Positions 48,986-60,005 of a DNA stretch of 64,000 bases are shown here, one piece after another. The DNA is from Anagrus nilaparvatae (lineage: Eukaryota; Arthropoda; Insecta; Hymenoptera; Mymaridae), in contig JAKSXM010000272.1 of NCBI GenBank assembly GCA_022575985.1, forward strand, positions 4,774,001-4,838,000, read 5' to 3'. The position numbers and the translations under genes were made by a program. The notes beneath the pieces are model-generated. The model did not search any database. It worked only from the letters and a program-made list of their open reading frames with translations, and was not told where the DNA came from. Every line of letters starts with the position of its first letter. The first letter of the stretch is position 1.

Positions 48986-49150
48986 TCTATGCGGTGCTCT
49001 TAATAACCGATGTACAGCAGCTAATTGATTAATCAATGGCAGTGTTATACTAAAAGTGTGGACTGGTGGTCTTGGTGGCTCAGGATATGAGCTTGCGTAA
49101 GCAAAAGGATCAACATCATTTAAATATTGAACTCTACACGTAAATGACAT
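48986..49150 (-). CDS. Fhos: Fhos (FHOD-type formin), first recognised coding exon
   Basis: The ATG at 49150-49148 starts 55 codons: MSFTCRVQYLNDVDPFAYAS, then SYPEPPRPPVHTFSITLP, then LINQLAAVHRLLRAPHR, ending at a GTGAGT donor. Vertebrate FHOD1 has the counterpart '[20 protein letters not shown]', '..PALHRLLGAPLKLEDCALQ' at its N-terminus. This is the ubiquitin-like GTPase-binding fold that, with FH3, recruits the formin and contacts the C-terminal autoregulatory segment. In genomic DNA an in-frame TAA lies just upstream (TAA GTG AAA AAA ATG), so either this ATG is the start or a splice acceptor (CATTAAG at 49159) precedes it. The exon ends in phase 0 and continues at 10202. Confidence 0.94.
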
Positions 49151-49693
49151 TTTTTTCACTTAATGAACTTTGAAGAATTTTTAATATTTCATTTTCGAAA
49201 TGCCACTAGGTCATTAAGATGCGACAGATTCGAATTTCTTAAAGCTTATGCACACACATTTTTTTATTGAATAAAAAATAATCACAAACACTGAGAAACT
49301 AAAATTAAAAATTGATCGTATGGTGAAACTATTAAATATTTTAACACAACTGCTTTATATATCTTAAGCTTTGAATTTTTCCTTTTTTCATACAGAGACC
49401 TAAATAAAATGAAAATGAAAATACTTAATGCATAATGCACATTTATACTTTTTAAACTGTTTTTCGTTCTACATAGAGTCTACTCTATTTAAAGATCGTT
49501 CATAATACCAACCTTCTTTTTTACTATCATTTTTATTAAAAATTGTAAAAACAGCTTTTATTACAATATAATAAAATAAATTCAACTATAGTAAAACTTA
49601 TTTTAAAATCAATATTTAATTTTTTTTTCACGACACGGTGGCACAAAACTTTTACACAGATTTTATCGAGATCGTGAGCTCGCTCTTGCTTAC

Positions 49694-49724
49694 CCTGATC
49701 ATTTACTACTACTACAACTTCCAT
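49694..49724 (-). CDS. Fhos: Possible alternative 5' coding exon of Fhos
   Basis: An ATG at 49724 opens MEVVVVVNDQ and reaches a donor CAGG|GTAAGC at 49693. If it is spliced to an acceptor at 49159 (CATTAAG), the reading continues in frame as ..DQ-VKK-MSFTCRV. That skips the upstream TAA and removes a 535-nt intron. Vertebrate FHOD proteins also have a Val-rich stretch just before RVQYL. The acceptor's pyrimidine tract is weak, so this remains a proposal. Confidence 0.35.
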
Positions 49725-52700
49725 TACTTTTGTACTCTTTATATTTATCTCTTTATTTAACCTTTTTTCCTTTGCATTTTAAGCATCATTAAAAATTTAT
49801 AAGCGAAAACGCTATTTATTTATTTCATTTCTTTTTAAGAACCAAATTCAAAACGTATTTTAATAAAAAATAAATAAATTACAATTCTGTATTTTAATTA
49901 AATAAAAATTGAATTTTATATTATATTATAAACTTATACGTCTAATGTTCTAACTGACATTTTCTTTAATTGACTTATATTAGTTATGCAAACATAAAGT
50001 CATACATGGGCATTTTTAAATCAAACGCAACAACTAAACCTAATTTTCTTTCTTAAATCAAAATGTTCTCATTGACAAAACAAAAATTTTACTTAAAATC
50101 TTCATTCTCTATACGCATTTTATGAAAAAGACATAACATGAAAATGGGAAAACTTTTAAAAATAACTCGAATTGATTACATTTTAAAATATAGAGCTTTC
50201 AAATGGGCTAAAAACAGCAGAATATTTTTACTTAAAAATTTAAACAAGGAAAAATTTGGAACAACTAGAAAATTTTTTATTTATTTAATCAAATTTTCAA
50301 AAAATATAGATTTATCGCGCATGCATTCAGATCCAAAAATCATATTTTAATTTAAATGAAAAGATTAAGATTACTTTTATTTTTAAAAAATGACTGCCAA
50401 AAACTAAAAATTTGTCATTTTTTGTAATGTTTTTGTTTAAATTTTTTGGAACTAATGTAAGAGCTACCTTTCATCTAAAAATGCCCATGTACAATATGCA
50501 TAAGATATACCCCATTTTAAATGTTATATAGGATTTATATACAACTTCCGGTGCGTTCACCCCCGCGTATAAACTTGAAGTCCAACAACTTTTCTCGCTA
50601 TATTATTTTCTTTTGCACAAAGAAAAGCAACTTTCATATTATAAAATAAATTACGAAATGATAGTATGATGAAAGGAAAAAATCTGCATTTACATTGTTT
50701 TCCTGAACCAATTTCGTCACGTGTTAAATGTTTTTTAATGAACCCTGCTCGATATATTGGCCGTTCTTGATTTCGTCAAACGGTAGTTACGTTTTGCTTG
50801 TTTCTTGTATTTAATGTTTTACGGGTATTATATTTCCCGGGAAAACTCTAATCTCAAAAGTGAATAAAAATAGTTACTAATGATTATTCATAACTTAAGA
50901 AAAGTCGAACTTTTATATTGTTTCATTTTCTATGATTTAATTATAAATTTATAAAAATTTTTCCAGCTTTATAAAATTACAATGACTTCGTAAAATATAC
51001 GGTAGCTAAAATATACGGGACTTTGCCTACCAGGGAAATATTCATTTATTAGTCAAATGTTCAGCAACCATTTATAAATATAGTTAATATTTTCATTGCA
51101 GTCTTACCCTTTGAAGGTCATACGAGATGACCACGAATCAGAAAATAATATGCATATAATATGCATATATATTTATATATTGTATCTGGGGTGTATTTCT
51201 TTAATGCATTTTGGATGTAGGGTATATTTTTGCAGTGTATACTTCACGTGTTTTTTGTGTAAGGCTGGTTTGCCTTGAGGGACTCTCTTGGCTAGTAAGC
51301 AATGAAAGATTTTTATCATGTAATACCTCGCCTCTCTTTTGCCCAGTAATTGACTGCCATACCGCCTGCTATTGTGCTGAATTTTCAACAGAAATTTATT
51401 TTCAAATATTGCGTCTAACTCCAATCTTTTATTTCGAATAGAAAATTTTTTTCTCTTACATTTTTTTTATAAATAGCAAAAAAGTTTTCAAATTTTCATT
51501 TACTGTCCCTTGTAAAAACCTAAGTCTCACTACATTTTTCTAAAGCTGACTCCAAACAAGGCCAATGACTTACAGAATTTTTACTTGAGAAACATATCTT
51601 CCTCGATATCAGCCTAATTTTTAAATTTTTAAACAAGAATTTACAGAATTTTTTTCACAATCCAAAAATTTAAATATATTAAACCCGCCAATAACTTATA
51701 ACCCTTATAAGACTTTTCAAGCTGATCACATGACAATTCTTTAAGTACCTAGGTAATACATGTTATTTTTTTCTATCGCGTGACTAGCTCAAAAAGCCTT
51801 TTTGTATCATAATAAAACCAACGTGATGGATTAAGTTACTGAGCTTGAAATTTCAAGCAATTTGCTTTAGTTTATTAAAATTTAAAAAATAATAATCATT
51901 TTGCTTGAACTTATATTTTAAGTAAAATACATAACTTTTAGAATATAATATTACTTAGAATTTTTATCACATACTTTAAAAAACGTAACATTGCTTTAAA
52001 AAAGTTGATTTGAATAAGTATTATCAATAACAAATATTTTCAAGCGCAGAAATGCGAGTGCATGTGGATTTCATCCAAAATACCCAGTGAGACTACCCAA
52101 AAAGGGTTAAAAAATGATTTTAATATGGAACATTAGTGAACTAAAATAAACACAATTTAGTCTTTGAATAAATTAGGTTTAAGAATAAATTTAGAAAAAA
52201 AGTTATTAGAATGATACATTTTCACCCATTTTCTTAGCTTTAATAAAAAATTTCGGAATAGATTTATAAAAAACATTTTAACGGTTGCAGCCTAAGTATA
52301 TCGGAATATTCAAATTTAAAATTCAATCTAGGCTCACTTCTATTAAGTTATGGTTCTTTCTTTCATCGGTAATGAATACGAGACCGAATTAGTAAATTGT
52401 TACCCTAATAATGAAATTTCCTTAATTTTTTTACAGACAAAGTTCGGACAAAGTAATCATGAATATATCAGTATACATAAGAAAAAAGAACAGAAACATT
52501 CAAAAAATCATATAAAAAACCGGTTTTAAGGTCGGTCATTACTCTTGCCTTTAATTCTCCTTTCATTTCGTTTCATTTAAAAAATAAGTAACTACAGAGT
52601 CCGAAAATGATCCTCTGATGCTATTCACGTGCTCGCGTTGCTGTAACAAAAAATGCAACTACGAAACTACTATAGTTATAATATTTCACTGTGAATAAAA

Positions 52701-54394
52701 ATTTTACGATTCTAGAATAATAATTTCTCGAAATTTTACAACAAATTTTAGAAATATTATGATTTATCAATTACAAAATGTTATAAATTTTTAGACTTGG
52801 TAATGAAGCCTGAAAGTCTTCGAAACGTGAGCATTTATTGCAAAAATAAAGAAAAAACTCATAAGTATTTTTATTTAATATTAAGGATTACCTACTTCTG
52901 TGACAACTGGCTGGGGTCTTAACTCATTGAACCCATAAAATTTAAAAATTAAAAATTATTCACATAAAACAAAATAACAAGTTTATAAATTACCGACAGT
53001 TAAACAAAACTACTAGACTTCGCCCTCTGGCTGAGTTTCTCATGTAGCCATTTTCAACACATATCTGTCAAAAACAGGGCCAATCGAAAGGATTTTTTCT
53101 TAAGTAATATAAGATCATCATTAATTGATTCGTTTTGATACTTTAATTTTCGTTGAGGAAAATCAAAATCATTTTTAATATTGATTTTTGAGAAAAATTT
53201 ATATTATTAAAATGTTTACTCATTTAGTCGAATTCTAAAATAAAAATAAAAAATTTGGGAATTGAAAATAAAAAACTGAGAATTCAAGGAATATTCTTTT
53301 TGGTTAATTTGAGATATAATAAGAAAGATTCATTTGAAGTAAAATTAAGTCAATGTTATTATGTTGTACAGTAATCATATTTTTCTATAAAAACTGTTTT
53401 AATAAATTTTTTATTGAAAGAAAATCTATTTCATCATGTAAATGTTGCATACACATGAAGGCTGATGATGAAACAAATAAAATATTCCAGCAAAAGCTTT
53501 ATCTGGAAGAACCCATATTGCAGTAACATATGAAAATATAAAAAAATTCATCAAAAAACGATGATCTTAAAGAATTTAAAGTCCATTTGATCCCCTTATT
53601 TTCGATTTTTACTAATCACATTTTCTTAGTTTTTGTCCTAGAATCCCCTAACTACCTACTAAAAATTTTACCCATTGGGGGAGAAAGAAGGCTAGAGGGT
53701 TTCCTGTGAACGCAGTGGAGGATAGGAGGTTGCTGAATCTTGAATTCTTATTTATTTTGACAAAACATCAAATTAAACCAAAAAAATGTTTAGAATATGC
53801 TGGGAAACTATACCTTATTCCGCTGTAGCCTTTGATATCAGTTCTATTTTTTAAAAAGATATTTTAAGCAAATCAGAAATAGGCCAAAATTTTTACTTTT
53901 TAAAGTCTTTAATTTCAAAAAAAGGCATTTTTATTTCTTTATATAATTATATATGTTATGAATATAGAGGAAAAAAAAAATTTATAATTTGGAAAAATTT
54001 TTTTTATATATTTTATTTATTTTTGTTTGAAATTTTTTTTAAATTTCAATTATTTATTTTTTAATTTTTTAAATTTGTTTTACAATTTAATTGTTTTTTT
54101 TTTCTATTTTTATAAAAAATTAAATAAGTAAATACAATAAGTTCCACTAAAATTCAAAAGAATTTCACTTAACGTGGTATTCTATGGTTAGTGAAAATTC
54201 AAAGTTTTTTTTTCAATTGATTATGCTATTTTGCAATATCCGGTTTCTAGTTCATAAACATTTTTCTTAAATGCCTTTATTTACCTTAATATGATTTGAA
54301 TTATGAAGAAAATATTTTTTCTTTGAATTCGGCTTATGGAAATGAAAAAAATTTGCTTCTAAATTTACAGGAAAAACGATATAATATTGTTAAA
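49725..54394. other. Upstream region of Fhos, no further exon identified
   Basis: A moderately GC-richer block at 51090-51430 carries overlapping open frames on both strands (51096-51278, 51173-51424, 51211-51441), none with a recognisable motif. A small GC-rich spot at 50545-50580 ('TTCCGGTGCGTTCACCCCCG') could belong to a promoter. At 52800-52860 'GAAGCCTGAAAGTCTTCGAA' followed by ACGTGAG and AATAAAG looks like the 3' end of an old retroelement. The 5' UTR exons of Fhos may lie here or further right. Confidence 0.4.
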
Positions 54395-54680
54395 AACAAG
54401 AACTCTAAGAACAATAGTAGGAATTTTAAATATTAATCAAACATATATTTAGAAATCTATCATCAGCGAATGTCAATGTCTGGAAGATAAAACTCAAGAA
54501 TAATAGTAAAACCGTAAACAAAAGTGTGATACTGCCAGAAATGAGACTAAATATAGGGAAAAGAATCATATATTTACAGCCACAAAAATTTATAATAACT
54601 TGCCAGATAATTTAAAAACATTAGATATAAAGAAGAGAAGTTCCAAAAAAATAATATAAGAATGGATCTAATATAAATAT
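54395..54680 (+). pseudogene. 3' end of a second decayed LINE copy
   Basis: Across frameshifts the plus strand reads ILPEMRLNIGKR and then KIYNNLPDNLKTLDIKKRSS followed by KKII. This matches the end of the LINE at 43073-43876 (KLYNQLPSNLKMLDINKKSS). The catalytic part is absent. It is a short degraded relative of the same family. Confidence 0.75.
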
Positions 54681-54699
54681 TAGAATTTCAAATACTCAT

Positions 54700-55408
54700 T
54701 TTTAATACATCCACCTTTTATAGGATGTGCAATTGATATTTATAATTATGCAATTGTATTCTTTTTGGATAAATAATAATAATAATTTTACTGCTTCTTG
54801 ATCAAATTCGATAATTTAATTTTCCAAATTAAAGAAAAATATGAATCTTTCTTCACACTATTAGAAATATGGAATAGTGGTTATCGACGAAAATATATTA
54901 TTTATTTATTATCTTTTTATAGAGAAGCAACCGATCAAAAAATGAAAAATTCGCTTAAACCTACGAAAATTTTTTTTATATTAAAATAGTGTTATTTTCT
55001 GGGTTAAAATTTTATTCTAGTAATATTAAAGTTATTATTATTTAGTAAATTTATTGAATTGATCTATCACATAGAACTCCCTTAAAAAATAAAGTAAATA
55101 TTGCCAAATCTCTTTTGGACAGTATTGCAAGTTTTTTATTTTATTTTACAAATAATATTGTTATTCTTTTCCGGTTTCCCAATTAAATTTTCTTTTATTT
55201 TCTAGAATTAAAATTTTTTATTTTTCCCAAAAATTTAAACTCTGCAGCTCTTTTCCACAAATAAAGAACATCTAAATCTGCTCAATTAAAAAAAAAATTA
55301 TGTATTTTATTTTGACAATAGAAATAATAGAAAGAAGAGTAATAAAAAAAAAAGTCATCGAAAAGAAGAAAAAAATATTCACGTTCATTTGTGTATTATT
55401 CTGGTATT
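54700..55408. other. AT-rich DNA, no gene seen
   Basis: The frame at 54798-54989 (plus) has no motif. Poly-A/T dominates. Confidence 0.45.
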
Positions 55409-56556
55409 ATATGAGCAATTATTTTAAAAGTGATACTTAATTCGAGCCTGGAATCGTAAATTTTTTTTTTGAGGGCACATCGATATGACCCGTGTTTTCA
55501 GATAGTTTGAACCTTCAGAAAACCGAAAAAAATCGTGAACAAGAAATCGGCGTTAGGTGCCAAAAAGATTTTTTCACTTTTATGTCAAAAAACGTGTTTT
55601 TCGTATCTGAGCTACCCTAAATTTTTAAAATAACTTTTTAGGTAAATAAAATTTTTTTAAAATAGGTAAAAAATCTGATTGCCAGGGAAAAATCACTCCA
55701 GAGGAAAAGAAAACTTTTCTTTTTCCGATGAAATTTAGCCAACTTATCGTCAATTTAAGATTTTACTCAAATTCGTCTTAAAAAATATTGAAATTTTATT
55801 GAAAAAAGCCTGTTTCTGAACTTTAAACATGCATTACTCGCTTGATTTTCATCGTAAAATAATAATTTTTTTTTTAAAATTGATTAATTTTTTCCTGGCA
55901 ATTCAGTTCTTTAAGAAAAAAAAATAATTTTTATTGACCAAATTTCAATTTTTAGGTCAAAAGCCTTTGAAAACTGTAAGTAGCAAGATTTACTTAACAC
56001 AGTTTTTGATCTAAAAATTAAAATTTTGTCAATAAAAATAATTTTTTTCTTAAAGAAATGAATTGCCAGGAAAAAATTAATCAATTTTAAAAAAAAAATT
56101 ATTATTTTATGATGAAAATCAAGCGAGTAATGCATGTTTAAAGTTCAGAAACAGGCTTTTTTCAATAAAATTTCAATATTTTTTAAGACGAATTTGAGCA
56201 AAATCTTAAATTGACGATAACTTGGCTAAATTTCATCGTAAAAAGATAAGTTTTTTTTTCTTCTGGAGTGGTTTTTCCCTGGCAATCAGATTTTCTTATC
56301 TATTTTAAAAAAGTTTTTTTTAACTAAAAAGTTATTTTAAAAATTTAGGGTAGCTCAGATACGAAAAACACGTCTTTTGACATAAAAGTGAAAAAATCTT
56401 TTTGGCACCTATCGCCGATTTCTTGTTCACGATTTTTTTCGGTTTTCTGAAGGTTCAAACTATCTGAAAACACGGGTCATATCGATGTGCCCTCAAAAAA
56501 AAAATTTACGATTCCAGGCTCGAATTAAGTATCACTTTTAAAATAATTGCTCATAT
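55409..56556. mobile_element. Almost perfect 1.15 kb palindrome (foldback element)
   Basis: ATATGAGCAATTATTTTAAA at the left end and its reverse complement at the right end open arms of about 570 bp that pair nearly base for base. They meet around 55983 with a loop of only a few bases. Shared landmarks include 'GATACTTAATTCGAGCCTGG', 'ACCCGTGTTTTCAGATAG' and 'AAACATGCATTACTCGCTTG'. The frame at 55911-56135 is a by-product. Long perfect palindromes are unstable in DNA replication, so this one is recent or kept identical by conversion. No target duplication or transposase was seen. Confidence 0.9.
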
Positions 56557-56598
56557 ATGTAGTACGAGTGTATAAAGACTCTATAATATAAATGTAGA

Positions 56599-57468
56599 TT
56601 TCGATCTCTGGATAGACCTAGGTCTATCCGGATAAACCTAGGACTATCCAAGTGGAGTTGGATATAGTCCGATTCTTGATTTTTTTCATCTTTTTTGTTC
56701 AAATTAATCCGGTACTGCTTGGGTAGTCCTAGGTTTATCAAAGAGGCTTGTATAAAGTCCGTTTAGTAAAAAAAGGGGAACAAAAAAAAAATTATTTCAC
56801 CATATTTTATTTTTATTTTATTTGTCATAATTTTATACTCAAATAATTTTTTGATTTATTCAAATTAAATATAAAATACAAAATACTAAATTTTATCTAC
56901 AATATATAAATTTATTTTTATTTGTTTATACAAGACAAACTGCTATGACATTTTGAGTTGAATTTGAGTTCATTTGATTTGCACTTGCATTTATTAGTTT
57001 TGCAACCTTGTTTGCAGTTACACCTACGAAAGCCTTAACCACCAAATTTAGATGCCATTATTGCAAGTTGGTGTAAAGTTTTCTTTTCAGTGGCTACTTT
57101 TGAATTATCTATGTGGTTTGCATTCGTAAGTGTAAATTAATTCCGCGAAAATTTTTCTTTGATTGTTCCATAATAATTACCTAATTTATACAATCCGTTA
57201 TCGCTGATTTCTATTATTGCCATTAATACTTATACTTATTTACAAATACTAATTTAAATTATTCGCAGTAATACTAAATTCTTGTCAAATATGAACAAAT
57301 AATTTATGTAGCGTAAATAGTATAAATTTATTATAAGCCTCTTGGATAAACCTATAGGACTATCCAAGCGGTAACGGATACAGTTGAACAAAAAAGATTA
57401 ACAAAATCAAGAATCAGACTTTATCTAATTCCGCTTGGATAGTCCTAGGTCTATCCAGAGATCGGACT
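56599..57468 (-). mobile_element. Decayed DNA transposon with complex inverted ends and a Cys-rich integrase-type tail
   Basis: TCCGATCTCTGGATAGACC-type DNA (left 56600-56640, right 57440-57468 inverted) forms the outer ends. Internally, 'CTAGGACTATCCAAG', 'TTGGATAGTCCTAGG' and GATAAACCTA repeat in both orientations at both ends, giving multi-stem termini. Between them lies the coding remnant at 56918-57223. Confidence 0.7.
56918..57223 (-). pseudogene. C-terminal remnant of a KRBA2-like/Ginger-type integrase
   Basis: From ATG 57223 the minus strand reads MAIIEISDNGLYKLGNYYG. After two in-frame stops it continues GFRRCNCKQGCKTNKCKCKS and then NSKCHSS to TAA at 56918. The spacing C.C...C...C.C...(10)...CH, preceded by G.GF, is the Cys-rich tail found after the integrase core in 'KRAB-A domain-containing protein 2-like' transposon proteins of insects and cnidarians. 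One Cys position expected before the last CH is not Cys here (KFNSKCH). The integrase core itself is deleted. The family name is from memory and the class is an inference. Confidence 0.6.
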
Positions 57469-58168
57469 CTACCCGTAACATATACATTATATACTTCCGT
57501 GTATCTTAAAATATCCCGTCCAGGGTTATATTAGAATATATTATTTCAAGTTTTAGTAAACCGTTTCTCTTGTCTTAATTATTTCTCCTGCTCCAACTCC
57601 TATTTTTCTATTTATTCATCTATCCCACTCACGTCTTAAATCGTCAAATTATAAACACACTTTACTAAATTTATAGACTTTTTATCGATAAAAATCTTTA
57701 ACAATAACATTTTATGTATTTCAATTTATATCAAATGATTATTAATAAAATAATTAATAAATAAGATTTTTAGTAGGTTTAGAAAGTGCCTAGGTTAAAT
57801 TATATAAAGCTCGCATTTCTTCGGGCCACTAAAACTTGTTTTTGTAAAAAATTGTAACAATTTAATATAGTTTCCTCCAATACCGACGATATATTTTGCC
57901 TAATCTCTTATCCAAAACAATGCTTTCCTGCCTTTTACAAGAGCACTGATGAAAAGTTATTATAGAAAAAAAAATTTACTTAAGTTTGATACCAAAATTT
58001 ACCTATACTTTCATAATTTATCAGCTTTTAAAATTATAAAAATAAAAAACACCTGTAGCACTTTCTAGATAACGCAAGTGCATATAATCAGCCCCCTTTT
58101 TATTGTTATATTTTTCCGAGTATTTTTCTCACGAAAAAAAAAGTTAACGAAATATATTCAAATAAGAG
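57469..58168. other. AT-rich DNA, no gene seen
   Basis: Nothing beyond poly-A/T and short chance frames. Confidence 0.45.
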
Positions 58169-58312
58169 AATATCGACGGTCCCTAGGAATAAGATCGTTA
58201 TTCGCCGAGAGTAGCAAAGACGCCGACATTTCAATGTATAAAGAATACGAGATGTGGGAGTCTTTGTTACTCTCGGCGAATAACGATCTTATTCCTAGGA
58301 ACCGTCGATATT
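58169..58312. repeat. 52-bp near-perfect hairpin with a 40-nt loop
   Basis: The arm 58169-58220 (AATATCGACGGT...GTAGCAAAGA) pairs with 58261-58312 (TCTTTGTTAC...ACCGTCGATATT) with two mismatches, both of the G-U-tolerant kind on one strand. The loop is 58221-58260. It is GC-rich relative to its flanks and carries no gene. The frame at 58078-58392 crosses it by chance. It could be a small MITE or a hairpin-RNA precursor. Confidence 0.9.
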
Positions 58313-59217
58313 ATGAACTTAATTTAAAATTTTTATGTAAAAAAATAATGGCTATCATTTACATATCACCCTACGTTTTCGCACCTATTTAAAATCCAGT
58401 CAATAATAATTATATGACTTGAAATTTAAAGAAATTTATAAAAAATAAAAAAAATCAAATTACCTAATGATTTTATACAGTATTAACAATTATAAAGCTC
58501 CCTAAGGTCACCTAACCGTATATGATATTTTTATTTTCATTTTTTCACATGTATAAAACATATCTCTTTTTAATCAGTTTTTTACCCACCCACTCGTCTG
58601 CATTTGTCTACTTTCTTTTGAAAAATCTTGATAGAATACTTACGCACATCATTCTTAATTAATACACGGCCTTAAATAAAATTGTCGCTCTCTTTCTCAA
58701 ACACATAAACACAATAGTTTGGTTATTATTCAGAAAATGTCAAACAAAAATCACATCCTAAACAGTTTAAATTGCGGTGTCATGAAAAAAAAATGGCAAT
58801 AAATTCATAAAAACCAAAAATACATAGCAGATATTATTTCTCAAAAAGAAAAAATAAATAAATAAAAATAAAGGTCAGCCTAAAATGTAGAGGGGCTGAA
58901 AATAGTACAACAACTATTTACTATTAATTTTAATAAACAAAGGGCTATTGTGGTTAAACAATATTGGCACCCGCCTGTGTATATTATGTTGTACATATTT
59001 TTAGTAACTCAAGAAAATTTAATCTTTTTAATGTTATGGCTCTTAGTTTGTTACTCGATACCATAAGTTCCAAAAGCTAAAAAGAAAATAGGTTGGTATT
59101 TATAAATAAATATGTAAACTTTATAGAACGAAAAACGAGTCAAATATTAGGAAATTCATATTCAAATATTTTACATATACTTACTCTCTTCTTTGTTAAC
59201 GAATTTCTCATGCATGT

Positions 59218-59400
59218 GTGTTATGGAAAGAGAACGAGAGAAAATCTCTCCCTTTGTATATAATACCGATTCTTCTCTGTGTCTGTATTGGATTATGCGC
59301 ATCCAAGTTCCACCTCCGCACGCGACGATTTCCTACAGTCATGAGAATTGCGATCGGTTTTAGCACAACGACCAGCAACGGCTCTCCGATTTATTTATTC
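59218..59400 (-). promoter_or_regulatory. GC-richer island, possible Fhos 5' UTR or promoter
   Basis: Composition jumps relative to its flanks, with several CG dinucleotides ('CACGCGACGATTT', 'CGATCGGTTTTAG'). On the minus strand there is a TATTATATAC element near 59255 and GAG|GTGGAA as a weak donor. The plus-strand frame (59218-59505) has no motif and ends in poly-T. A promoter or 5' UTR exon of the minus-strand Fhos gene is possible but unproven. Confidence 0.25.
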
Positions 59401-59684
59401 TTTTCCAAAATAATACATAGATTCATTAATATTCATTTTTTTTTTTTTTTATTATTTTTTTATATTTACAAAACTTTTAATTTTACTTTATTTCATTTTC
59501 TATAAACTTTTAATAAATTGGCATAATTTATGGGGTTCGCACAAATAATTTTAAATTTTAAAATGGCTAGTCATTGGAATTTAAAATTTGAATACATGCA
59601 TTTATATTTATGAAAATGAAAAAATTAAAAGACAATAAATAAAATTTTAAGAAAAAATGATATAATTATTTATAATCTTTGCAA

Positions 59685-59800
59685 CATGCCCAACTTCGCG
59701 AGCGGCTGTCGCGACACTGAGTTTTATATACATCAGACACCTGTCGGCCGGCTCGACTTTAGCGACCCCGCGTGAACGATCTCTTAACTTTTGGCACTCT
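59685..59800 (-). promoter_or_regulatory. CpG-rich block with a TATATAAA element
   Basis: 'TTCGCGAGCGGCTGTCGCGA' and 'GTCGGCCGGCTCGA' make this one of the most CG-rich spots in the window. On the minus strand TATATAAAACTCAGT lies inside it, giving a TATA box and an initiator-like TCAGT, though too closely spaced for the usual 30 bases. It could be an upstream promoter for Fhos. No frame across it looks coding. Confidence 0.25.
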
Positions 59801-59923
59801 AAAAATATGCAGGTATACAACGATCGTTTTACATTTTGTAAGTTTGCTGATTTAATAATTTCATATTACACGTTATACAATCTTTATTTAAAAATACTTC
59901 TTGACAAAAATTTTTTTTTTCGG

Positions 59924-60005
59924 TTCTAATAGTTATGCTAATTACCTTTAGCAGTCCTTCAAAATTCTAATAGTTATGCTAATTACCTTTAGCAGTCCTT
60001 CAAAA
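59924..60005 (+). repeat. Perfect tandem duplication, 2 x 41 bp
   Basis: TTCTAATAGTTATGCTAATT...CAAAA occurs twice without a difference, so it is recent. It contains ATGCTAAT, an octamer-like POU motif, in each unit. Confidence 0.95.

Noticed and set aside
52795..52860. Retroelement 3' end with 'TCGAAACGTGAG' motif
   Set aside because: Resembles tails of some Penelope-like or LINE elements, but no coding sequence or duplication supports it.
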